Below, one piece after another: positions 11,919-23,400 of a stretch of DNA of 64,000 nucleotides. Made by a program: the position numbers and the translations under genes. Within the stretch, counting starts at the first letter, position 1; the number at the start of each line of letters is the position of its first letter. Source of the stretch: Muricea muricata (Eukaryota > Cnidaria > Anthozoa > Malacalcyonacea > Plexauridae); NCBI GenBank assembly GCA_963855995.1, contig OY979727.1:7162446-7226445 (forward strand). Reading direction: 5' to 3'. Under the pieces are notes generated by a model, which searched no databases, was not told the DNA's origin, and worked only from the letters and a program-made list of their open reading frames with translations.

Positions 11919-12064
11919 TGTAGAATATTATTTATGCATGTTTTATGCATGTTGCTAAGTAATTAGATGCATGACTGCAAACTGTAACTAGGTGAGGCTT
12001 ATATAACATGTTGATGTATTTTATCCGTAGTCAAATATAACTTATATAACTTGAAAGAACTACA
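11919..12064 (+). repeat. LTR copy 2 (146 bp)
   Basis: Same length and essentially the same sequence as copy 1, preceded by the same polypurine tract. No target duplication can be shown because the 5' end of the element is missing. Confidence 0.85.
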
Positions 12065-12138
12065 CAATGAAGTTGTCGCAGGAGTTAAAACAAAAACGGT
12101 TCGGGCCATATACTTTACCAGTTATGTGTTGACTGTTA

Positions 12139-12236
12139 ATGAGCTTTGGGTCCGTTACTCGGCTTGTCTACAGAGAAGCACAAACGTTTGCACTTATCTG
12201 AAGATGACCGGAGTAAGGGCCCAAAGCTCAGAAATG
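12139..12236. repeat. hairpin with ~28-bp arms
   Basis: TGAGCTTTGGGTCCGTTACT at the left is matched by the inverse phrase ending GGGCCCAAAGCTCA at the right, with a loop of ~40 bases. It may be a small MITE or a structured RNA; nothing decides. Confidence 0.65.
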
Positions 12237-12239
12237 TTT

Positions 12240-13684
12240 TAATAAATGCATACGGAGAAAACCACAGGATTATATTATTCGTTTTCTTATTGATTAAAGT
12301 ATCGCCATGCAAAGCGTTAAAAGAAATATAAGATCCCTTTAATAAAACAGGCGCACGGTCGACACTTCGGTTCACACACAAATTATAAAGCTTAAATAGT
12401 GAGAACTGTAGAAGAAACTTCCTTTAGAAATTATTGGCTATCCTTGAGCAAAAAATGTCGAAAACTTTCGCGACGTTAGACTAATATGACATGTCATGTT
12501 TTATGGTATAAAAAATGTACATGTTGACCGTTGTTAACAATAAATGACTATAAACACTAAAACATACTTAATATATAAATCTTAAAAATACTTGTTTTTG
12601 TTCTTAAATTTGTATTAAAATGCTTAATATACCTCTTTGTTTGATATTTTATTTTGTATTAGTGCGAAACGTAATCTAAGATAATTCTAAATAATTTTTA
12701 GGAGGGCTGACGAACAATATGATGTGTGCCAAAAATACAAGAGACGCAATACCGAAAATGAACACACACCAGTACAGCAGTTTTCCCACATCCCTACATA
12801 ACGCCACCATCAAGTGCTGATTGAACTTCCTGGAAAGATCAGAATGCATGCCTTGATTTTAGGGAGTAGAAAATGTCTAGATATATCTGGTACAAAAAAC
12901 AGCTCAATATGCACAACATATGTGCACATGCGCGCACAAACAGCATTTCGTCAAATTTCAAACCATTCTTTATTGGGATTTAACATAACGTCAACGCGTT
13001 CAAGTCTGTATTGTGAGACTACTACAACACTGCATTGAAGAACTCTTATAATTGTGAGGACGCACGAACGTTTAAAACTATTTGTCCGAGATGCAATAGA
13101 GCAAGGACTTTAAACATCTCAGTAAACTGTTGTTCTTAGACATAGCTTATATGTTAAATGATGGTATTGATATTTTGTCTTGCCGTTTTGGGCCCGCAGT
13201 TATTGGTTTAAAGCTGTAGCGGTTACCCAACCATCAAGTTTATGTCTTTGTCATGTATGTGTGTGTATGTACGTGTGTATTTTTGTCTGTGTGTATTTTT
13301 GTGTATACAGTAGTGTACCTGATGGAAAAGCAATTAAATTATACGAATTAGAACATAGCAAAAAAGCGCACGCTGGCGTTTTTTAATTATTGCAAGAAAG
13401 TTCAACGCAACTTCATATACCTGGCACGGTAACATGACGATTTCAGACATTATTGGGCTTCCATTTCTTTCCCGTCGTTCATAAACACACATATAATAGA
13501 CAAATGTTGCTTTATTTACGATCATATGACTGGAGAATAAAAAGCAACAAGGTTTCCTCAACATTGACTGTGTTTTAAATTTGAATTTCCAACATTTTGG
13601 AAGTGTCGCTTCTGGTAGTGTAACATCCTCATTGCAATGTCTCTCGCAACGTTATTTAGCAAAGCGAATATAAACTCGCCTTTT
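12240..13684. other. unassigned spacer
   Basis: No gene or clear repeat is seen except a short TGTGTATG-rich run near 13255-13310. Confidence 0.6.
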
Positions 13685-14440
13685 GACAGCGAGTTTGACA
13701 ATCATGTCTGCAACAAAATTTCCAAGTCTATTGGAATTATTTCTAGAACACGTTTTATTTTGCCTATATACTTAAGACAAAACTGTCATTATATTATAGC
13801 TTAATTTATCCTTACATTAGTTACTGCAATTTAGTTTGGTCTTCAACTTATGTTTCCAGTCTCAATCGCATTTGGTTACTTCAAAAACGAGCAGTACGAG
13901 TTATAACTAATTCTCCGCATCGAACTAACTCTGCTCCTTTATTTCTAGAGTTAAAAGTGTTAGACATACTTAAAGTCAATAATTTTCACATTGCGAAGTT
14001 TATGTTTCTTTATCATCATCGGTTGCCACCAGGATCTTTATTAAATTTTTTCCTAACTAATAGTCAAATACATAGCGACGATACCAGAAATGCAAACTCG
14101 TATCGCCCTCATACTCGTCGTACAAACATAAAGAAATTAAAGATTCTTTATCAAGGCTCAAAAATTTGGAACTCATTACCTTCCAGAATAAAAGGTACTG
14201 ATAATCTAAATTTATTTAAAATATTTCTACATTGTTTCTTACTTAACGAATAAGCGATCCTAAATCTATTATGCTTCTAATTTCATTTTGCTACATGAAT
14301 ATCTTTTCTGTATGATTTAATTACGAGGTGATCTCGTTTACAAGCTTTTGCTTCTAGAGGTCTCTCGCCACATTTCTTTTTGAATATTGACTTTTTGTAT
14401 ATTCCTAAATTTATTTTAATGGTAAATAAAGCTTCAATTC
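13685..14440 (+). pseudogene. non-LTR retrotransposon (CR1/L2/jockey-like) ORF2 C-terminus
   Basis: Two frames give the typical tail of a LINE ORF2. HVCNKISKSIGIISRTR (about 13700-13750) leads, after a frameshift near 13800, into YCNLVWSSTYVSSLNRI, then KRAVRVI and, at 14160, GSKIWNSLPSRIK, a hallmark of these proteins. The reading stops at 14253 and a short 3' UTR with GTAAATAAAG (~14422) follows. Endonuclease and RT core are absent, so it is a 5'-truncated copy, as usual for LINEs. It is convergent with SLC37A4, whose last exon begins only about 35 bases further on. Confidence 0.8.
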
Positions 14441-14475
14441 ATAATGCGTAAGTATATAGCCATATGAACGTACTT

Positions 14476-17400
14476 CTATTCTGTTTTATCTATATCCACC
14501 ATATTTTTATCCAAATTTCTTGTACAAACATGAAGTACCAAGTTAAAAACAGCCATAATTTGAAAGAGCAAGAAAGTATCATCCCATCCGTAAACTTTAC
14601 CAAATGTAGCAAACGGATACCCAGCTATTACAGCCCCAGCTGAAAAATAAAAGAAAATCATGTTGAACTAATTTATTTGCGATAGTATTCACACACACAC
14701 GCCCACTCCTCGTCACATTGCATGTGCAACTGTTGTACGTTTTCGGATTTTTTCCTATCTAACGAATGTCAAGATTTTGGAGTGGGATTAAGTTTATAAA
14801 GTAGTAAAGGTTTGGAAAACGTATTCGAGCATTTACTAGAGGGCATAAATTACTTGGTCCCAAGGCAGCTCTCTATTTTTTTTGCGCAAACATCACCCAG
14901 TGACCTGCATGATATTACATTCTTATACTAACGAGTTTCAATGCAAATCAAATTCTTCTGCTAACTGGAACTTACAGCTTGAACCCACAGCAACGATAGC
15001 ATGAGTTGTCCCGGAGAAACCAGTTGGCCCGTTTTCCATTGCCAAAAGGCCGTAAAGAGAAGTGGCGCCGTAAAGTGCCATACCGCAGCCAAACAATAAA
15101 ATTCCTACGAATAACTGTTAAGAAAAATCGGTATTAGTGTAATTAATAACTTCTTTAGTAAATACCGGTTTTTAACGATGCTGATTGGCGCCCTCCGCAG
15201 TAACTCTGAGACAACGATTTAGTACTGCTTAGATTATATGTAACTAATGTATTGATTTTCCAAAATAGCAGCCATTGTGATTGAACAATCTAACTGATTT
15301 GCAAGTTTGGTAACGTTTTTGTCGAAATATAGACCCGTAGTACCTCAGAGCTTTTCATTGTTTTTAGATGAGTGTATGTAGGTTAAACTTCCTGTATAAT
15401 TTTGACTTTTGTATTATTTGATTTTAACGTATGCATATGCGAGTTGAATAAATTTAATTCAGTTCTTAGGTAAAATTTTTTACATCAATAAACAATATTT
15501 TTATACATTGTTTGGTCAAAAGTTAATCAGTTTCTGTTTAGATTATAGAAATGATGAGTAGAATTAGATTGGATTTCTGTCTAATTGCTTATGCTGAGAG
15601 CATAAAAAACAAAACTATATAGCAAAATTACTTCTTTTGGATAACCTTTAGAATGTATTTGTCAATGTTATCCAATATGGTTAGAAAGTTGTTTTTCCTT
15701 AAAGAATGATTTTAAGACAAAATAAATTCACACAACACCTAATTTTTTCGAACGCCATGTTGATTTATTTAACTCGCCCTAGAGATTCTGCGGTGAAACT
15801 GGCGCATGCTCACACAAATTGCCCACCTATTCTGGGAACTAGGTTCCCAGGATCCGGTACTTTTAAACCTCTGTACATCTTGCTATATGCAAACAGACTC
15901 GCTCATGGTCTAGGGATAGTTTATTAAAACCAATAACGACAGTATAAGAATAAGAAGTAACCAGACAAAACTTTTGTGTTAAAAAGAAACAACGGTTCAT
16001 GGTTTAAACAATAAACAGGTTTCAGGTTCGAGTTAAACTTATTCCTTTTTTATCATTTATTGCACAAAGAGCCAAGATGTCATATTTTTACTGTAAGTCA
16101 GTCGTAGCTAGCCAACATTTCATTTGCTATGCCAGCTTCAACTGCATTATCATCATTCATTTCTTTCGAAATTTAATTGCCGATTGTTTTCACAGTCAAT
16201 CTGCATTTTCATAGCAGGACCACGCTACTGGTTGTACATTTGTGTTCCGATTTCTAGTTTGCTGACGTAATATAATTAATATAATAATAGGCCGTTTGCT
16301 GAGGCACAATATCGTTCATTTTCATTTAGCATGCGTTAGAACTGAAATATTTTCACCTTACCTCTTACATTCAAAGACACTGAACACGATTCCGAAGAGT
16401 TCCCGCTCCGTAGACCCGCAGTATTTTTTTAACGGCCATTTATATTTTCACTCTTTCGCCAAACAACATTCCATCGCCCGCCATTTTGAATTTTGTATAA
16501 CATCGGCCTAAGTCCTCTTATCTTGTCCCCAGCTTTTCCAATTCGTGACCGCGCTACGATTTACATCGATGTTTTTTGTTGAAATAAATATGGCGAAATG
16601 GATAAAGGCAGTGATTGTTGTAACGGCATTTGTGTAATTCATTTTGAGGGAAAAGAAGGCCAAATTAAATATTTAACGCAACAAACACTAGAGAAAATAG
16701 TAGAAAGAAGGGAACAGTGGCTGTGTCTATCATCGGAATATAAAGATTTCACGAAAGTAGCAAAAAGGTCATTTGAATTTATCCCAGAAAGTTTGAACGT
16801 TAATGACATTGCAAAAAACTATTTCTACCAATCCGCATGTTATCGCAATTTCACTGATATCAGTAAGCTTGAGAAGGCAAAAAGAACTTTGAGTAATGCA
16901 GGCACAAAGCGTCAAGGTGACAGCCCCAGCGGGGAGGAAGAAGTCAAGCCAACACCAGAAAAAGTATCCCGAACTACGAGACAATCTTTTGCAACTGCTC
17001 GTGCTACTTCGGCTTCTGGATCATCAAGTATTTTACCCAAGTCTTGCTTGATTTGTAAACGACCGGGACCAATCTTTTTTACAGATACGGTATTTTTTTA
17101 TGTTACATTGTATTCAGAAACTTACGCATTATGCACAATGATATAGTTGATCATCTGATTCATGAAATATGTTTTTTATAGGCGACAAAAAAAGTGTAAA
17201 ACAAGAACTATCAGTTGCACAAACGTTAACAGCTGGAATTTTGGAAAAGGCGGCTACGTTAAAAAATGATGAAAGTATACTATTGCATATTCGTGGAAAG
17301 GACTGTGTAGCTATAGAAGCACGGTATCACAAAAATTGTTACCAGAGGTATACGAAATGCGTTTCAAATAAATCAAGAGACCCTGGTCCGACCTTGTATG

Positions 17401-20400
17401 ATAGAGCCTTTGAAGAATTCTGCACCAGAATAATTGAGCCACGCATCATTAAAAATAAGGAGATTTTATTTCTCAGTTATCTATTAAAAACGTTCATCAG
17501 CTGTGTGCAGGAAATAGAACATATTGACGTACCCTGTCAGGCTTCCAGACTTAAAACCAGGATTGGAATGCGATATCCGCAAATCATTTTTCTCAATCTA
17601 TGAATAAAGGAACTTTTGTTTATGCAGATAGTGTGGTTCCAGGTGAAGTGGCTGATGATTTGATGGAAAAAAACAACAGTTCCCAAGATGACGATGACGA
17701 ATTCAATAGAGACGATCCATTAGGTGAAAGCATCCAAACTTCATCGCAGGTTAATGGCTGTGCTTTTCACGATTTTTTTTCAGTTGCAATGGAAATAAAA
17801 ACGCTTTTGCAAGAAAGTAAAGGCATAGATGCTGACTGGCCTCCTGATTCTCATGACCTAACTTTACGATCTGCCAGGGAATCGATTCCGGTGAAGTTAT
17901 ACAACTTCTTAGCATGGGCTATGGGGTTCTCTGACGAACCACTTTGTGAGGAAAGGGTGCAAATCAGTGTAAACGAGCAAACTAAACTAGTGTCGATAGC
18001 GCAGGACCTGATCTATGCAGAATCGAAAGGCAGGAAATTTACCCACGAGTCATTGGCTCTTGGAATGACCGTTCGCCAAATCACTGGATCAGTTCGATTG
18101 CTCCGTATATTGCATGTGTTGGGACATACAGCATCAGTGGATACTGTTTACAAGCATGACACTGCTTTAGCCATTGCCAGCAGCAAAGAACAAGATATTA
18201 TTATTCCACGTAATATTAACCCGGGCACGTTTTCCACAATTGTTTGGGACAACAACGACTTCGACGAAGAAACTGTTTCTGGGAAAGGGACTACCCATGT
18301 GGCGAATGGAATTATGTTGCAAAACGGGAACACAATCTTGAGTGATCGTGTCACTGTGAGTAAGTCGTGCCGTACTGTACAAGCACCAGAAACGTATATC
18401 GCACCTTACAACAACCGAGAAAAAGGAACCATATCTTTACGAAGCGAGAGTTCTGACATTTCCATTGAAGACAAAAGTCATCAAGATGAGCAGCAATTTG
18501 CAAGGAATGCTGATTTTGTGTACACATTATCGCGTAAGTACGCATCTGAGAGTGGGCTCTCTATTCCAGGATGGACCGGGCTCAACACGCAAGTGCACAA
18601 AGAAATTCCAACTGTCACAAACATTGGTTACTTGCCAGTGATCGATGCGCCAGTCACAGACTTGGCTACAGTTAATGCCTTACTCAAGCACAGTGTTTCT
18701 ATATGTCAACGCCTTCAACTTCCAGAGATTGTGCTGGTATTTGACGAAGCACTCTATGTCAAAGCGCAGATGCTAAGGTGGAAGAATGAAGAATATAAGA
18801 ATCGATTGGTGATTAGGCTGGGAGACTTCCACACCATTATGTCATTCTGCGGTGCCATAGCTAAAATTTTCAAAGATGCAGGACTGGAAGTAGGTTTTTA
18901 ATACCTCATAGTCCTTTCGTCCATCATGTTGTTTATTAGTTTGTGTGTTTGCTTGTATGTTCGCCTCCTATGAAATCATCCACTGAGCTAATCAAATAAT
19001 TATTCTTCTATTTTATGACAAATGCAAAGTGATCGACATAAAATTAACAATGTGCACTTTTCCAAATTGATATTTTAGGATATCATGATCGAATCAGAGA
19101 TAGTTGCCCCTGGATCTGTAAAAGGCGTGTTATCCGGGAAGCACTATAATCGCTTTGTAAGAGTTCACAAGTTGATTTATGAGGCAATGCAAAGGATGCG
19201 ATTTGAGGCATTCAAAAAGTCATTAGAAAGTTCTGCGTCCAGCCAGTTCGACTCAGTTGGTATTAGTGTTCTAGAGGATTCTGAGAGAGAATTGTTTATC
19301 GAAATCTGCACGAGCAAGCAACTCAATGATGTAAAAAGGGCTTACGACATGTTCGTGGAAAAACGAAGCGAAGAGAATCCTACGTTTGCCTTCTGGTCCA
19401 AATATATCGACATGGTTCAATTACTCTTACTTTACATCAGAGCAACGAGAACGTCAAATTGGAAACTACACCTAAGTTCACTGCGGTCAATGATTCCTTG
19501 GTTTTTTGCTACGGATCGAGTGAATTACTCCAGATACGCGCCGTGTTACTGGCTTGAAATGTTGTGTTTAGCGAAAACTCACCCCTGTAAGTGACGATCA
19601 CTATTTATTTTTTGTTGCTCGTGTACATTAAATTCTATTAGTAGATTTTCTTTTGAATCTTGAAACTAATTTTTCGTACAATAATCAAACGAGTCCTCTT
19701 TTTATGTTTTCTATGATTCTTGTAAAGATGTGGCAGCTAACATTGAAGATAATTGGACGGTACAACGTCAGAAGGAGTATGCTTTTTCAAGTGTGGCGTG
19801 TGATCAAACGATCGAACAGACCCTGAATAGGCTAGTAGTACCTTACTGTTGCCTTGAAAAAACCATCCAATCATAGCGATTTCGGGTTAATATAGTTTAC
19901 ACCAATACCATTATTGGAGTAACATCCATTTCTTTCTTGTTTTAAACAGGGATTCGAAAATGAAAGGTGGACTTGTGGGGATAACATTAAACAAGGGAGC
20001 AATGCATCGTTGGATATTGGGTCAAGCAGAAAGGAGTGCAATCACTAGACAATGTGAAGCCATGGCAAATGTCACTGATATCAAACGGTCAGTAACGAAG
20101 ATACCATTTAAAAACTTTCCATACAACAAGCAAGTGTAAAATGTCATTGTGCGTAATCTATCATACAAGTGCGTCATATGTTTTTGTATTTTGTATTGTT
20201 TTTCTTATGCATTTATTACAGAAATAAAATGATAAAAATTTCTTACCAAGGGTGAGGAAAGATTTAGACAAGAAAAGGATAACAGCAGACCAAAAAGCAG
20301 CTACAAATGTGATTCAGATTGTAGAGATGATGATAAATCCTTTTGACAATGAATACCAAGGATTGGTGCACTTAGCAAGTGGATCTGTGGCTACTGAGTC

Positions 20401-23400
20401 AGTAACCAGTGATATGAAAACCATGCACGAGAAAGGCGAATGTGCTGCAGTTGAGTTTATGGAGTCCAATATTGTAGGAGAAGAACCTGATATTTACACC
20501 AAGATAAAGAAGACGCAGTTACAGACATTCTCTCTTATTGGTAAGGAGGTCAATAGCAAAAGTAAGAAAGGTGAGATCGTGGCCCTGAAAAACTCAAAAG
20601 CACTTTTTGCAAAAATGCTTCTGATAGCCAAGAGTCGCAATTTGGAGATGAAGGAAGTGCTGACGTATTCTCTTCGGCCGTATCCACACCCATTGGCTAC
20701 GAATGAAGGTGGTCTCGTAAAGACTGTGAAAGCTAAATTACTCAACATGATTGAAAATGAAACAGAAGATGGTTCAGTTGACCTTCCGGTTGGAGACAAA
20801 GCATACATTTTTGACGCCATGGCGACATTACAAACATTGACAGTCCTCCCAGCAACATTTGGTGAACTTGCTACGAATTTGCTGGATAAGATCGTCAACA
20901 CTGGTGTTTCTTTAAATTTCAGTCGAATTGATTTCGTCTGCGACAGATATCCAGAAAAAAGCATCAAGAATTTGGAGAGGGATAAGCGTGCTGTGGATGG
21001 AGCTAATGTCATTCGTATATACAGTGAGCAACAGCGAGTTCCTCGGCAGTGGAAGAAATTTTTGGCTTCTGGAGAAAACAAAGAAGAAATTATGAAATTT
21101 ATTTTCAACTGCTGGAGAAATGCGGATCCACGTGCTCTGAAAGGCGTCGAAGTTTTTCTCGCACACGAAGACAAATGTCATAAGTTAACTGTGACAGTTA
21201 TTGGGCGATATGAGCTGCACTGAAATTGAAGAACTTTCTAGCGATCATGAGGAAGCGGACACACGCATGATTGCTCACGCAAGACATGCATCCCTGTCTT
21301 ATTCCAATGTCATCGTTAAGAGTCCTGACACCGACGTGTTCTTTATTGCACTGAACGCCACAAACGACATTTTTGCTAATTTGTTTTTTGAAACTGGGAA
21401 AGGAAATTCAAGGTGTATCATCTCGCTCAACAAGATAAAACAGCATATTGGAGAACAATGGTGTTCCTCGCTAATTGGCTTCCATGCATTTACAGGTAAT
21501 TAAACAGATTTACGTATACACATATGTGAATAAATAATCATTGAATAATATTTAGCATGATATTGGGAATTATCAAGGACAAGGTTGGAGTTATCCACCG
21601 CAGATCACGCCAGCGGGTAAAATAACGCGTCAGCTTCTGGATACAGTAATTTGACCAATCACGAACGAGAACAAAGTTCAAATGCATAATAATAATCATT
21701 ATGCGGTTATAACATGATTTCTCTTCACAGATGAACAGACTGTTGTTTTTTTTTTGCGAAAAAGAAGTCTTTGGATCCTGTCCGAGTGTTTCCCGCACAC
21801 GAAGGTCGCGACCTTTGTATTAGTACCCCAATGCTGTACCATATGAGCTACACGGTCAAGCTACATAGTCAATTCCAATTATATATCTTATATCAAATGT
21901 GAGATTTAAGTATTCAAGGCTTATCCTTTCTTGATAGGTTGTGACACAACAAGTGCTTTCCATGGAAAAGGCAAAGTTAAAGCGTTGAAAATCGCTTGGA
22001 CCAACGACGACTATGCAATTCTTTTTGGAAACTTGGGTAAAGCCGTCACAGTATCGACACAACTAAAAAATGGGTTATACGGTTTCGTGTGTCACCTTTA
22101 TGGTCAGGAAGGTTGGTCTGATGTAAATTCTGTCCGGTATGAAATGTTTAAAGGCGGCAAATACGAGGAAGAATTACTGCCTCCGAATCAAGATTCACTT
22201 GACAACCATATACGTCGAGCTAACTATCAATGCTACATCTGGCGACATGCCGTGCAGCCAATATTACGCCTGCCAGACTTTTGCAACCATGGTTGGAAGT
22301 TGGATGAAGAAGGAAATGTCACAATAAACTGGATGTCTTTTGCCCCAGCTCCTGACTCAGTTCTTGAGTTTGTCAATTGTCAATGCAAGAAAGGTTGCGA
22401 AAACAATCGATGCTCGTGTGCGAAGGCAGCAATGAAGTGCTCCGATCTCTGCAAATGCATTGGCTGCAAAAACAGTTCTACGAACATTACGGACAGTTTA
22501 GAGAGTGATTCTGACACATTTTCACCTGACCAAAGCAGTTCCAGTGACAATAGCAATGATGAAAATTAGACCTTTTTTATGTAGCCCGTGGGTGTCGCAA
22601 ATTATTATGCTGGGTCCTATATGTTCGAGCTGAAACTATACAGATTATTGTAAGGTGTTCATGGCTTCACGTTGATAGCTATAGATTGTATTTCCTTACA
22701 TCATATTTTGTAAATAAATGGCTAATCACCAGGTCCAATATTAGTCATGGCAGGTTGTTAATTGTAGGTATGTATGCTCCTGGTTGCCCTGATAACCAGT
22801 CAAAATTATTTATTTTAGTTCCGTTAGTTACTTTATTTTAAAGACGCAAAAGTTAATTTTGAGCTAATCTGTAGAGTTGTAAAATATGGAAATGTTTTGT
22901 ATTAAGGTATGATAAAGCATAATTCTAAGAGATAATAAATCATTATCAAATTCAGTCAAATAAGGAGCCTATAAACTCGTGACGGAAAACACTAATATTA
23001 GCCAAAAAAGCTAAAAAAGGAAAGCCACTAAAAACATCGACCTAAATCGTAGCGCGGTCACGAATTGGAAAGGCTGGGGACAAGATAAGAGGACTTAGGC
23101 CGATGTTATACAGGGTTGGTAGTTTGGCCTATTAGAGGCCAAATAACTCGATTTTGGCTTCTTTTTTTCTTGCTTGGCCTCAAAAAAAAAGTTTGGCTTT
23201 TTGGCTACTTTTTGGCCTCTTTCTATCTCAAAGTAATGCTTGGAAAATGTTTCGATCTTAGTTTGATTATATATGTTTAATCGTCATAATAATGTAGGCA
23301 TACTAATTGTGATATTAAAGGCATTTAGTATTCATGAGGACTTTTAGTATATGAGGATTATTTAGTATTCATGGAATAAATTAGTTGTGCTACGCAGTAC

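Larger units (their letters stand above)
10262..12064 (+). mobile_element. Ty3/gypsy LTR retrotransposon, 3' end only, with tandem LTR rearrangement
   Basis: The integrase tail is followed by a polypurine tract (AAAGGAAGGA), a 146-bp LTR, a ~22-base leader starting TGGT (primer-site-like), then a second copy of the last ~130 bases of the integrase reading, the 3' spacer and a second LTR. Gag, protease, RT and RNase H are absent. The block 11044-11544 is repeated at 11567-12064 with few changes. Joining at CCTATTGCC, present both in the leader and in the integrase gene, suggests a microhomology-mediated deletion inside a tandem element. Confidence 0.85.

Noticed and set aside
15706..15927. Small ORF of 73 residues in SLC37A4 intron 4
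   Set aside because: No similarity, no splice context, length expected by chance.
20494..21174. 226-residue minus-strand ORF
   Set aside because: Antisense shadow of exon 6 of the transposon gene; no domain and no splice context.
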